Below the pieces are notes generated by a model. That model was given only the letters and a program-made list of their open reading frames with translations. It did no database searches and was not told the origin of the DNA. From Aquifex sp964425585 (GTDB lineage Bacteria; Aquificota; Aquificia; Aquificales; Aquificaceae), in contig CAYRMG010000058.1 of assembly GCA_964425585.1 (NCBI GenBank), positions 1 to 6,351 of the forward strand: 6,351 bases of DNA, given 5' to 3'. A program made the translations under genes and the position numbers. Positions 1-5,775 of the stretch are shown piece after piece (within the stretch, counting starts at the first letter, position 1; every line of letters begins with the position of its first letter).

Positions 1-1
1 G

Positions 2-97
2 GTAAAGCTTATATTTCTTCCTGCAACGCTTATTTTTGATAAAGAAGGAAGACTCATTAAGAATCTTCCACGTTTACCTCTGAATAGGATACTTTAA
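2..97 (+). CDS. C-terminal end of a thioredoxin-fold (TlpA/redoxin-like) protein, partial
   Basis: An open frame enters from the left edge, runs for 31 codons and stops at TAA 95-97. The tail contains LPATLIFDKEGRLIKNL. This is the usual sequence around the cis-proline of thioredoxin-like proteins: Pro-Ala-Thr, a hydrophobic strand, then Asp-x-x-Gly-x-x-hydrophobic. In that family the proline packs against the CxxC redox site, and this strand and turn form the last part of the fold. The CxxC motif and any signal peptide would lie outside the window, so neither redox activity nor location can be judged. The gene converges with the minus-strand operon ending at 111. It is too short for a firm assignment; another protein with a similar beta-turn could look the same. 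Confidence 0.55.
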   Translation, partial: VKLIFLPATLIFDKEGRLIKNLPRLPLNRIL

Positions 98-100
98 AGA

Positions 101-122
101 AGAGGTAAAGTTAATTTCCTCT
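101..122. terminator. Weak hairpin between convergent genes, possible bidirectional terminator
   Basis: AGAGG (101-105) pairs with CCTCT (118-122), and AAA (107-109) with TTT (115-117), leaving T106 bulged and a five-base loop. It sits just past the TAA at 95-97 and covers the minus-strand stop at 113-111. There is no long U-tract on either strand, so terminator activity is only suggested by position. Confidence 0.3.
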
Positions 123-341
123 ATTTCTGAACTCCTTTATTTGATTTTTTATAAAGGTGAGTAAAAGAGGGGTTTGTCTTTTGGCGAGTTTTTCATCTAT
201 TTGTTCGGCTTGGAGTTCTTTTCTGATAAGTTCAAGGATATCAAGAAGTCCTTTATAAAATTCCGTGCTCCCTATTTCTCCGTTTTTTCTTTTGTTTTCA
301 AGCTCTTTTAAACTCTGCTCAACTTTATCACTTGCCATCAC
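111..341 (-). CDS. Small helical protein of unknown function, third gene of the GTPase/roadblock operon
   Basis: This is a 76-residue, highly charged protein predicted to be almost all helix, with no signal peptide or membrane segment. I do not recognise a named family. The stretch LKELENKRKNGEIGSTEFYKG, about residues 11-30, resembles short SHOCT-type helical hairpins: Leu-x-x-Leu, then Gly-Glu-Ile, then Glu-Phe. The rest is a long helix ending in a basic tail. Two starts are possible: GTG at 341, or ATG at 338, which overlaps the TGA of the preceding gene. The sequence AGGAGGG upstream fits either, with spacings of about 6 or 9 bases. The coupled position behind the roadblock gene suggests a partner or effector of that module, but this is inference from context only. 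Confidence 0.75.
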   Translation of the reverse strand: MMASDKVEQSLKELENKRKNGEIGSTEFYKGLLDILELIRKELQAEQIDEKLAKRQTPLLLTFIKNQIKEFRNRGN

Positions 342-730
342 TTTTTACCCTCCTTTTGCCCAAGTATACTTTCTATGAACTCCTCCACCTTATTAGTTAT
401 AAGTCTTATTATCCCGAGCTTTGCACCCGGTGGTGTAAGAACTGTAAGTATATATTCCTCATTTATAGGTGTAAAAACAAGATAGCCGTCTTCGGTATCT
501 ATCATAATCTCGTTTACCCCCCTTTTTTGTGTATCACTTGCGGCAATCATTGTAGCGGAAATTATAGCGGCGGATGAAGCGGATACGGTATCCTCATCTA
601 TACTTTCATCAACGTAGGAAACAAGGGGAAGACCTTCCATATCAACCAGCAAGATTCCATCAAGATTATGCTCCTTTACTATGTTTTTTAGAAACTCCTT
701 TATTTCCTTTTCCCTTTCAAGTATACTCAT
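338..730 (-). CDS. Roadblock/LC7-domain protein (MglB-like), probable regulator of the adjacent GTPase
   Basis: A 130-residue protein made of a single roadblock/LC7 domain. A first amphipathic helix (about 4-20) is followed by the strand-turn-strand LDGILLVDMEGLPLVSY (about 23-39). Next come a Ser/Ala-rich helix (SASSAAIISATMIAASD), two more strands (MIDTEDGYLVFTPI and ILTVLTPPGAKLG) and a last helix. Roadblock proteins such as MglB dimerise and act as GTPase-activating or scaffold proteins for small Ras-like GTPases. The gene starts with ATG at 730, behind GGGAGGG, and overlaps the last 14 bases of the GTPase gene, so the two are surely co-translated. Length matches the family. Assignment to the domain is secure. 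Biochemical activity as a GAP is inferred from the pairing. Confidence 0.85.
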   Translation of the reverse strand: MSILEREKEIKEFLKNIVKEHNLDGILLVDMEGLPLVSYVDESIDEDTVSASSAAIISATMIAASDTQKRGVNEIMIDTEDGYLVFTPINEEYILTVLTPPGAKLGIIRLITNKVEEFIESILGQKEGKK

Positions 731-1259
731 GCTTTCCCTCCCTTATCTTTATTTCTTCAAGAAGAATCATAAGGATGTTGAGAACTGTATCCCTGTCGGT
801 TGCAACACAAGGTAAAAACTTTACGGAAGAGGATACACTTAAAGTTTCCCTTATTTCTTTTACACTTCTGGCTTCCGGCAAGTCCTGCTTATTTGCTACG
901 AAAACGTAAGGGGCGGGTTGGGCTTCCATAAACATCTCAAACTGTTCCAAAGTTTCACTCCATCTTTTGGGATTTGTTGAATCAAAAAGAAATATATACC
1001 CCCTTGTGTTTTTAGCGAGTATTTTCCACATAAACTCAAATCGCTTCTGTCCCGGTATTGCAAAGATTGATATATTCTGTGTATCCAGCCTGATGTTGCT
1101 AAAGTCCATTGCGGTTGTAGTTGTGGATTTTTCCTGCCTTTCGGAAGGGTTGAAAACCCTTTTTTCTGTAGTTAAAGCTGTATTACTGGAAGCAGTCTTA
1201 ACAAAAGTGGTTTTGCCGGCACCGAAATGACCGGCAACCAAAATTTTAATGCTGGCCAA
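717..1259 (-). CDS. Small Ras-like GTPase of the MglA/COG2229 type
   Basis: A 180-residue cytoplasmic G-domain protein. The P-loop is GHFGAGKT at residues 10-17. The switch I region, rich in threonine (STTTTAMDF), lies at 45-53. The G3 region reads FAIPGQKRFEF at 66-76, with Pro-Gly-Gln kept but no Asp in the usual DxxG position. The base-specificity motif NKQD is at 123-126. In MglA-type GTPases the GTP-bound state sets cell polarity or pilus placement, with a roadblock protein speeding hydrolysis; the next gene encodes such a protein. The start is TTG at 1259, supported by AAGGAGG eight bases upstream. The next in-frame candidate would cut into the first strand. COG2229-type proteins often carry a changed G3 motif, so hydrolysis is likely retained, but I infer this. 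Confidence 0.87.
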   Translation of the reverse strand: MASIKILVAGHFGAGKTTFVKTASSNTALTTEKRVFNPSERQEKSTTTTAMDFSNIRLDTQNISIFAIPGQKRFEFMWKILAKNTRGYIFLFDSTNPKRWSETLEQFEMFMEAQPAPYVFVANKQDLPEARSVKEIRETLSVSSSVKFLPCVATDRDTVLNILMILLEEIKIREGKHEYT

Positions 1260-1281
1260 GCTTAAAACCTCCTTATTTCAT

Positions 1282-1339
1282 AATTGTAAAATTGTAAATG
1301 CTAGCATACATAAAAATTTAAATTGAATTTTAGCATTTA
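1282..1339 (-). promoter_or_regulatory. Divergent AT-rich control region with inverted and tandem repeats
   Basis: This is the part of the 165-base gap 1260-1424 that lies upstream of the GTPase operon. It holds a 9-base inverted repeat, TAAATGCTA (1295-1303) and TAGCATTTA (1331-1339), with centres 36 bases apart. A perfect palindrome ATGCTAGCAT (1298-1307) overlaps the first arm. A tandem pair of AATTGTAA lies at 1282-1297. On the minus strand each tandem copy contains TACAAT, a one-mismatch -10 box, but I find no convincing -35. The layout fits an operator over a promoter. No regulator can be named. Confidence 0.35.
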
Positions 1340-1387
1340 TCACTATTTTGTTCTACTTTCTCGCCAAATTTTTAATTTTATACCGTT

Positions 1388-1416
1388 TTTAAATGTGCGT
1401 TTAAAAGCGATATAAT
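1388..1416 (+). promoter_or_regulatory. Sigma-70-type promoter giving a probably leaderless mRNA
   Basis: A perfect TATAAT is at 1411-1416. TTTAAA at 1388-1393, four of six matches to TTGACA, lies 17 bases upstream. The next start codon is ATG at 1425, only nine bases past the -10 box, so transcription should begin at or within a few bases of that codon. There is no Shine-Dalgarno site in between. An in-frame TAA at 1413-1415 rules out an upstream start for the same reading frame. Confidence 0.65.
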
Positions 1417-1424
1417 TCAAACGA

Positions 1425-1697
1425 ATGGATAAACTGAGCTTACTTTTTTTGAGCGGTGTTCTTTCTTGCTCGGGTGTTTACAAAGATGTTGTAATAGAGA
1501 AGCCATCACCCTGTTATTTTGTTAAACGTATAGAAATAAAAGGAAGAGAGGCATACGTTTATCTTGAAAGGGAAAAGGGAAAGCTATGCGCTCAGATTAT
1601 AGTCAAAGATAGAATAAGGATAGAGAGGGACGTTGAAAAAATACGTGTAATCGTTGATAATAGAGTTTGGAAAGAGTATAGGGAGGAGAAAAGATGA
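1425..1697 (+). CDS. Small putative lipoprotein, unknown function
   Basis: A 90-residue protein that I do not recognise. It begins MDKLSLLFLSGVLSC: a short charged start, a hydrophobic stretch and then Val-Leu-Ser-Cys, an acceptable lipobox with the lipid-modified cysteine at 15. The mature part is strongly basic and rich in beta-type alternation, with two further cysteines (30 and 55) that could form a disulfide. If the signal is real, the protein sits on the periplasmic side of a membrane. The signal peptide is short, so cytoplasmic location is not excluded. The start is fixed by an in-frame stop at 1413-1415. No ribosome binding site precedes it. The TGA overlaps the hpf ATG (ATGA), making it the first gene of the hpf-secF-pilD operon. 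Confidence 0.7.
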   Translation: MDKLSLLFLSGVLSCSGVYKDVVIEKPSPCYFVKRIEIKGREAYVYLEREKGKLCAQIIVKDRIRIERDVEKIRVIVDNRVWKEYREEKR

Positions 1698-2293
1698 ACA
1701 TAGAGTATAGAGGCGTTGATGTTCATATCAGCGATGCTATGAAAGCTATTATTGAAAGTAAGTTAAACAGGTTCAAGAGGTATCTGAAGGAGGTGGGAGA
1801 AGACGAAGTTGAAGCCGTAGTTGCCATATCCTCAACAAGGGCAAGACAGAAGGATTACGCGGGAGATAGTATTCCTACATTCTACAGGGTTGATATGCAC
1901 CTCTATCTGAAAAAGCTTCCCCACGGGGCTCTACACGCTTGGGAGGAGGACACGGATGTTTTTACCGCAATAGATAAAGCCCTTGATGAACTTGAAAAAC
2001 AACTTGTAAAACTAAAACAAAGAAGACACGAATGGATTAGGGAAGCCAGGAAATTCAAAGAACAGCTCCACGAGGCTGCAGTATCCCCCGAAGAAAGGGA
2101 AAAACCCGAAATAGTTGAAGAGGAGCTTGTTGTTGATAAACCTATGAGTGTTGAAGATGCAAAAGCGGAACTTGAAGAACAGCATGCATACTTTATTCCT
2201 TTCGTAGATATAGCAGATGGACAGCTAAAGATACTATACAGAAAAAGGGGAGGAAACTACGGTCTTATATCAACGGGATGTAAGTATCTATGA
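1694..2293 (+). CDS. hpf: Ribosome hibernation promoting factor, long form
   Basis: A 199-residue protein with both domains of long HPF. The N-terminal S30AE domain (about 1-112) has the opening strand and helix MNIEYRGVDVHISDAMK and the helix DTDVFTAIDKALDELEKQL (86-104). A charged linker (about 113-137) follows. The C-terminal dimerisation domain (138-199) shows the family signature KPMSVEDA (149-156), Phe-Ile-Pro-Phe, then LYRK and GNYGLI (187-192). The N-domain binds the 30S decoding region and blocks mRNA and tRNA. The C-domain dimerises to join two 70S ribosomes into inactive 100S particles in resting cells. The start ATG at 1694 has GGGAGGAG five bases upstream and overlaps the previous stop. 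The ATGA overlap at 2290-2293 couples it to secF. Length is normal for the long form. Confidence 0.93.
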   Translation: MNIEYRGVDVHISDAMKAIIESKLNRFKRYLKEVGEDEVEAVVAISSTRARQKDYAGDSIPTFYRVDMHLYLKKLPHGALHAWEEDTDVFTAIDKALDELEKQLVKLKQRRHEWIREARKFKEQLHEAAVSPEEREKPEIVEEELVVDKPMSVEDAKAELEEQHAYFIPFVDIADGQLKILYRKRGGNYGLISTGCKYL

Positions 2294-3147
2294 AAGAGAT
2301 AAAGTTTCTCAAGTTCCGAAAGATAGCTTATTTAATCTCAGCTATTCTTATACTGCTAAGTCTGTTTTCCCTGGGCTTTAGGGGTTTAAACTTAGGCCTT
2401 GACTTTACGGGAGGAACGTTGTATGAGGTAAGGTTTAAAAAAGACATAAAAATTTCTGAACTTCGGAAGTTTTTAAAAGAAAAGGGGATAAAGGGTTTTC
2501 TCCTTCAGGAAACGAAAGAAGGAAACTTCATAATAAAGATAAAAGGAAAAGGTGAAGGTCTTGAAAGAATTCTTTCCGAGCTCGGAAAATATGAACTCGT
2601 CAGAAAAGAAAAAATAAGCGGAGTCGTTAGCGAAGAGCTTAGAAAGAAGGCAATTTTTGCCATACTTACGGCCTTAGGAGGTATACTTTTATACCTCGGT
2701 CTGAGGTTTCAACCTATTTGGGGAGTCGGTGCAATACTTGCTTTAGCCCACGACGTAATTACAGTCGTGGGTGCTTACTCAATTACCCAGAGGGAGGTAA
2801 ACCTTGAGGTAGTATCCGCAATTCTTATAGTTGCGGGCTACTCCGTTGCGGACACGGTTGTGATATTTGACAGAATCAGGGAAAACTTGAGAAAAAAGAA
2901 GGGATTCACCCTTGAGGAATTGATGAATCTCTCGGTAAATCAAACGCTTTCAAGAACGATAATGACCTCCTTAACGACGCTTATTACGGCTCTTGCTCTG
3001 TTTATCCTGGGAGGGCATGCTCTTTCAAATATAATGTTTGCCTTTGTTGTGGGTATAATCGTAGGAACCTACTCTTCCGTATTTGTGGCCTCCGCTTTCG
3101 TCCTTGATATAACAAGATTGTTAAAAAGAGAGGTTAAGCCGGCTTGA
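2290..3147 (+). CDS. secF: Protein translocase subunit SecF
   Basis: A 285-residue inner-membrane protein with six predicted membrane segments (about 12-30, 121-138, 145-164, 172-192, 228-245, 248-272) and a periplasmic P1-like domain between the first two. Signature motifs are GLNLGLDFTGGT (32-43), the His-Asp pair at 154-155, GYSVADTVVIFDRIREN (183-199), NQTLSRTIMTSLTTL (217-231) and GTYSSVF (259-265). With SecD it uses the proton gradient to pull exported proteins through SecYEG. SecD is not next to it here, unlike the common secD-secF order, so it must be encoded elsewhere. The position equivalent to the Asn in the usual GYSxND motif is Ala187. The start codon overlaps the hpf stop, and only a weak SD is visible, so translation is probably coupled. 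Confidence 0.95.
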   Translation: MKEIKFLKFRKIAYLISAILILLSLFSLGFRGLNLGLDFTGGTLYEVRFKKDIKISELRKFLKEKGIKGFLLQETKEGNFIIKIKGKGEGLERILSELGKYELVRKEKISGVVSEELRKKAIFAILTALGGILLYLGLRFQPIWGVGAILALAHDVITVVGAYSITQREVNLEVVSAILIVAGYSVADTVVIFDRIRENLRKKKGFTLEELMNLSVNQTLSRTIMTSLTTLITALALFILGGHALSNIMFAFVVGIIVGTYSSVFVASAFVLDITRLLKREVKPA

Positions 3148-3923
3148 TAGGGGAAGTTTTTATCTACATTTCACTTTTTGTTGTAGGTTTGGCTTTGGGT
3201 AGCTTTTATAACGTTCTCATATACAGACTTCCGAGAAATATATCAATTGTATACCCCCCTTCCCACTGTCCCCATTGCAAGCAAAAAATAAAGTGGTATG
3301 ACAATATCCCCCTTGTTTCATTCTTTTTACTTAAGGGAAAGTGCAGATACTGCGGCGAGAAAATATCCATAAGGTATCCCCTTGTAGAGCTTTCTTCGGG
3401 ATTGCTTGCGGTCTTATCCTACTACAAATGGGGACTGACCTTTGAAGCTTTTTTTTATTACTTCTTCTTTTCCGCACTACTCGTTATATCCCTTATAGAT
3501 TGGTTTCATTTTATAATCCCTCCCCAGATAAGCATAGGCGGAATAATAATATCCTTGGCTTTATCACCTTTCAGAAGAGATATTTCTCCTTTGGAAAGCT
3601 TAATCGGACTGGGTGTCGGGATTACTATCCCTCTTTTGATATACCTCTATTATGTAAAAATCAGGAAGGTAGAGGGGCTCGGGCTCGGAGATGTTATACT
3701 CCTCGGGTTTATAGGAAGTGCGACGGGTATTTACGGGGTTTTCAGTGCCCTTTTTATAGGAAGCTTTATCGGACTTGTTTACGTTATCCCTCTTGTGATT
3801 AAACATAGGTCCTTTGGCTTTGCAGTGCCTTTCGGTCCTTTCTTGTCCCTCGGTGCTTTCATAGGAATTTTGCTCAAGGAAGAAATACTTAGCTATTTAG
3901 GATATACAAATATTGTGATATAA
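3144..3923 (+). CDS. pilD: Type IV prepilin peptidase / N-methyltransferase
   Basis: A 259-residue polytopic membrane protein. The N-terminal part has GSFYNVLIYRLPR (19-31) and the zinc-binding cysteine pairs Cys42-x-x-Cys45 and Cys67-x-x-Cys70, typical of the bifunctional enzyme. The two catalytic aspartates of this aspartic peptidase family are Asp119 in SLIDWFHFIIPP (116-127) and Asp183 in GLGLGD (178-183). It removes the short leader of type IV pilins and type II secretion pseudopilins and methylates the new N-terminus. The usual IPD/IPN after the first Asp is IPP here. The start is TTG at 3144, overlapping the secF TGA, with AGAGAGG ten bases upstream. The protein has no internal Met. 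It is the last gene of the operon, which fits a membrane export group with secF. Confidence 0.93.
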   Translation: MIGEVFIYISLFVVGLALGSFYNVLIYRLPRNISIVYPPSHCPHCKQKIKWYDNIPLVSFFLLKGKCRYCGEKISIRYPLVELSSGLLAVLSYYKWGLTFEAFFYYFFFSALLVISLIDWFHFIIPPQISIGGIIISLALSPFRRDISPLESLIGLGVGITIPLLIYLYYVKIRKVEGLGLGDVILLGFIGSATGIYGVFSALFIGSFIGLVYVIPLVIKHRSFGFAVPFGPFLSLGAFIGILLKEEILSYLGYTNIVI

Positions 3924-3924
3924 T
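3896..3924 (+). promoter_or_regulatory. Extended -10 promoter for the rhodanese gene, within the end of pilD
   Basis: TATAAT at 3919-3924 is preceded by TGA (TG at 3916-3917), giving a full extended -10. The -35 position (TTTAGG, 3896-3901, 17-base spacer) is weak, as extended -10 promoters allow. The -10 box overlaps the pilD stop codon. Transcription would begin near 3931, leaving a leader of about 25 bases with the SD site GGGAGG at 3943-3948. Confidence 0.6.
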
Positions 3925-3955
3925 CAGTAATTAATAACTTACGGGAGGTGGTAAA

Positions 3956-4423
3956 ATGAGGAAGTATATAGCTTCCGCTCTGCTTATTTTCGGACTGGTG
4001 GGTTTTTCCCATGCAATTGACCAGCACCTTGTAAAGGTATACGACAAAATGTTTAGCCGTTTAACTCAGGAAAATCTTGCAAAGTCCCCCTGCAGGGTAA
4101 CACCCAAACAGGTTATTGAGATGATTAAGAACGGTGAAGATATCGTCCTTCTGGATATAAGAACGGATGCGGAAGCTTCAATCGTAGGACTTACTTACAA
4201 AAACAGTATGCACATACCCATGGACAAGCTCTTTAAGCCGGAAAATCTGAAAAAGATACCGAGGGATAAGAAGGTTATCGTTATATGCCACTCAGGAGCA
4301 AGAGCTATAGCCGCAACTTTTGCCCTAAGAAGTGCAGGATTTAACAACGTCTACGCACTCAAGGGGGGAATATCCGCCCTTGCGAGATATGTAACGCCGA
4401 AAACTACCTTAGGCATAAAGTAG
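3956..4423 (+). CDS. Exported single-domain rhodanese-like sulfurtransferase
   Basis: A 155-residue protein with a clear signal peptide: MRK, a hydrophobic core at 4-18 and a likely cleavage after SHA (18-20). The rhodanese domain covers about 46-150: LLDIRT (65-70) with the conserved Asp67 and Arg69, then VICHSGARA (109-117), whose Cys111 is the persulfide-carrying active residue in a six-residue loop, and ALKGGISAL near the end. Such enzymes move sulfane sulfur from donors such as thiosulfate or polysulfide, and the signal places it in the periplasm, useful in a sulfur-using thermophile. The usual GHIPGA strand is replaced by VGLTYKNSMHIPMDKL. Cys46 lies outside the active loop. The SD GGGAGG is seven bases upstream. 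The last 15 bases overlap the convergent dus gene. Confidence 0.9.
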   Translation: MRKYIASALLIFGLVGFSHAIDQHLVKVYDKMFSRLTQENLAKSPCRVTPKQVIEMIKNGEDIVLLDIRTDAEASIVGLTYKNSMHIPMDKLFKPENLKKIPRDKKVIVICHSGARAIAATFALRSAGFNNVYALKGGISALARYVTPKTTLGIK

Positions 4424-4427
4424 TTTT
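4400..4427. terminator. Hairpin in the rhodanese/dus overlap, probable bidirectional terminator
   Basis: AAAACTAC (4400-4407) and GTAGTTTT (4420-4427) form a perfect 8-base stem around a 12-base loop. T-tracts lie at the 3' side on both strands: 4424-4428 on +, and the complement of 4400-4403 on -. The stem covers the stop codons of both convergent genes, so one element could end both transcripts. The stem is AT-rich, which lowers the strength for a hyperthermophile. Confidence 0.5.
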
Positions 4428-5365
4428 TCTTCCCTTTCCTTTGCTTCTTCCAGTCTGTTTAAAAGTTCTTCACAGTTTTCAGCTTTCACTATATAAGTTT
4501 TAAGTTCCCTTGAGTTCGGCAGTCCTTTCAGTATTTGAACTATCTGGGATTTTATTTCGGCACAAGCTTTTTCCCTGCTCATATACTCGGTCATCATGGA
4601 TAGTTCCTCTAATATAAACTCTATCCTTTCCCTTAATCCTACATTGATATCCCTTTTTTCTTTAAACTCCTTAAATATCCAAGGGTTGGATAGGGCTGCC
4701 CTTCCTACCATAACGCCGTCACAATCGGTTTCCTCAAACATAGTCTCAATATCTTTCCAGTTCTTTATGTCTCCGCTTCCTACAATCGGAACACTTGCAA
4801 ACTTTTTCGCTTCCTTTATTCTCTTCCAGTTTGCTCTTCCGCTGAAGCCCTGTTTTGCGGTTCTTGCATGAACAGCTATTAGGGAAACACCGCCTTTTTG
4901 AAGCTCTTCAATAATTTTCTCAAGTTGGTCCTCTTCAAATCCGAGCCTGATTTTTGCGGATACGGGAATGCCGTAAGGCTTTAACGCTTCTGTTGTTTCT
5001 CTTACCACTTCGCCCATAAGAGGGGGACATTTGAGCAGATATCCCGCGGCTTTATTTCTGAGAACCTTTGGAACGGAACATCCGAAATTAATATCTATGA
5101 AATCCGGTTTCAGCTCTCTTGCAACAATTTCGGCAGCTTTCGCTATTTCTTCAGGATTGCTTCCGAATATCTGAATGTGTATAGGCCTTTCTTCATCGGT
5201 AAAGTATGCGTATTTTTTCGGTATACCGTTTCTGAGTATTCCTACCGCACTTATTAACTCAGTATAGGTTCTATCCGCTCCCAACCTTCTGCAAAGCCTT
5301 CTGAAAGCTGAATGAGTATAAGAGGCCATGGGAGCTAAGATAACTTCCCCTTTCCTGAACCTCAT
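4409..5365 (-). CDS. dus: tRNA-dihydrouridine synthase
   Basis: A 318-residue FMN enzyme that reduces specific uridines in the tRNA D-arm with NADPH. The TIM-barrel part shows LAPMASYTHSAFRRL (10-24), with the FMN-binding APM, and the Gln of IQIFGS (64-69). The catalytic cysteine is Cys96 in DINFGC (91-96). Lys138 and Arg140 are in SAKIRLG, His166 and Arg168 in AVHARTAKQGFSG, and the phosphate-binding strands are VGSGDI and DGVMVGRAALSNPW. The C-terminal helical domain contacts tRNA. The residue after the catalytic Cys is Ser97, where most Dus proteins have Pro (GCP). The start ATG at 5365 overlaps the upstream stop. GAGG lies only one base before it, so translation is probably by coupling. 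The subfamily (DusA, B or C) is not clear from sequence alone. Confidence 0.93.
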   Translation of the reverse strand: MRFRKGEVILAPMASYTHSAFRRLCRRLGADRTYTELISAVGILRNGIPKKYAYFTDEERPIHIQIFGSNPEEIAKAAEIVARELKPDFIDINFGCSVPKVLRNKAAGYLLKCPPLMGEVVRETTEALKPYGIPVSAKIRLGFEEDQLEKIIEELQKGGVSLIAVHARTAKQGFSGRANWKRIKEAKKFASVPIVGSGDIKNWKDIETMFEETDCDGVMVGRAALSNPWIFKEFKEKRDINVGLRERIEFILEELSMMTEYMSREKACAEIKSQIVQILKGLPNSRELKTYIVKAENCEELLNRLEEAKEREEKLLYA

Positions 5366-5775
5366 ACCTCTTCTTTAATGTATTCCCAAAGCTCCTTCAT
5401 GAATCTTTTAAACTCATCAAGGTTTTTCTCATCAAGCTTTTTTCTAAGTTCTTCTTCGTTAAAGAGAAGTTCCCCGGTTATGGGGTCGTAGTCTATATAT
5501 TGAAGGTCCGCCTCGTGGAGGTTAAAGATGCACATATACTGCTGGGCTTCCTTCTTGAAGTGAACAAATTCCGCCTCATAGGGTTCGGATACCTTTGTAT
5601 CCCATTGGTATGCTCCTCCGTAAGGGTTTAACCAAAACTGTTCGTTCTCTTCAATACAAAACTGTGCCCTTTTTACGGATACAATGTCGTAAAAGAGCTC
5701 ACCGTCGGGTGTCATAACAGCCCATACTTTTTTGTTTTTCAGCGGATTGAGCAAAAATGTAGCTATCCGTTCCAT
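5362..5775 (-). CDS. Hypothetical acidic protein upstream of dus
   Basis: A 137-residue soluble protein that I do not recognise. The first two thirds look beta-rich and aromatic, with features such as WAVMTPDGELFYDI, FWLNPYGGAYQWDT and DYDPITGELLF. The final 35 residues form a charged helix ending in WEYIKEEV. There is no signal peptide or membrane segment. An ATG at 5796 would add seven residues (MFEEGGK). I prefer ATG 5775 because GGAAGGTGG ends five bases before it, while 5796 has no SD and lies very close to the expected transcription start. The stop overlaps the dus start (ATGA), so it is the first gene of a two-gene operon. A link to tRNA or translation is suggested only by that coupling. 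Confidence 0.78.
   Translation of the reverse strand: MERIATFLLNPLKNKKVWAVMTPDGELFYDIVSVKRAQFCIEENEQFWLNPYGGAYQWDTKVSEPYEAEFVHFKKEAQQYMCIFNLHEADLQYIDYDPITGELLFNEEELRKKLDEKNLDEFKRFMKELWEYIKEEV

Noticed and set aside
574..1230. Open frames on the + strand at 574-909 and 967-1230, opposite the GTPase and roadblock genes
   Set aside because: They lack SD sites, have low-complexity hydrophobic or cysteine-rich composition, and lie antisense to genes with clear domain motifs.
3500..3806. Open frames at 3500-3802 (+) and 3806-3600 (-) within pilD
   Set aside because: Both overlap the pilD segment carrying the second catalytic aspartate motif and have no features of their own.
4596..4871. Open frame on the + strand opposite dus
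   Set aside because: Ser/Leu/Asn-rich shadow of the dus coding strand, without a ribosome binding site.
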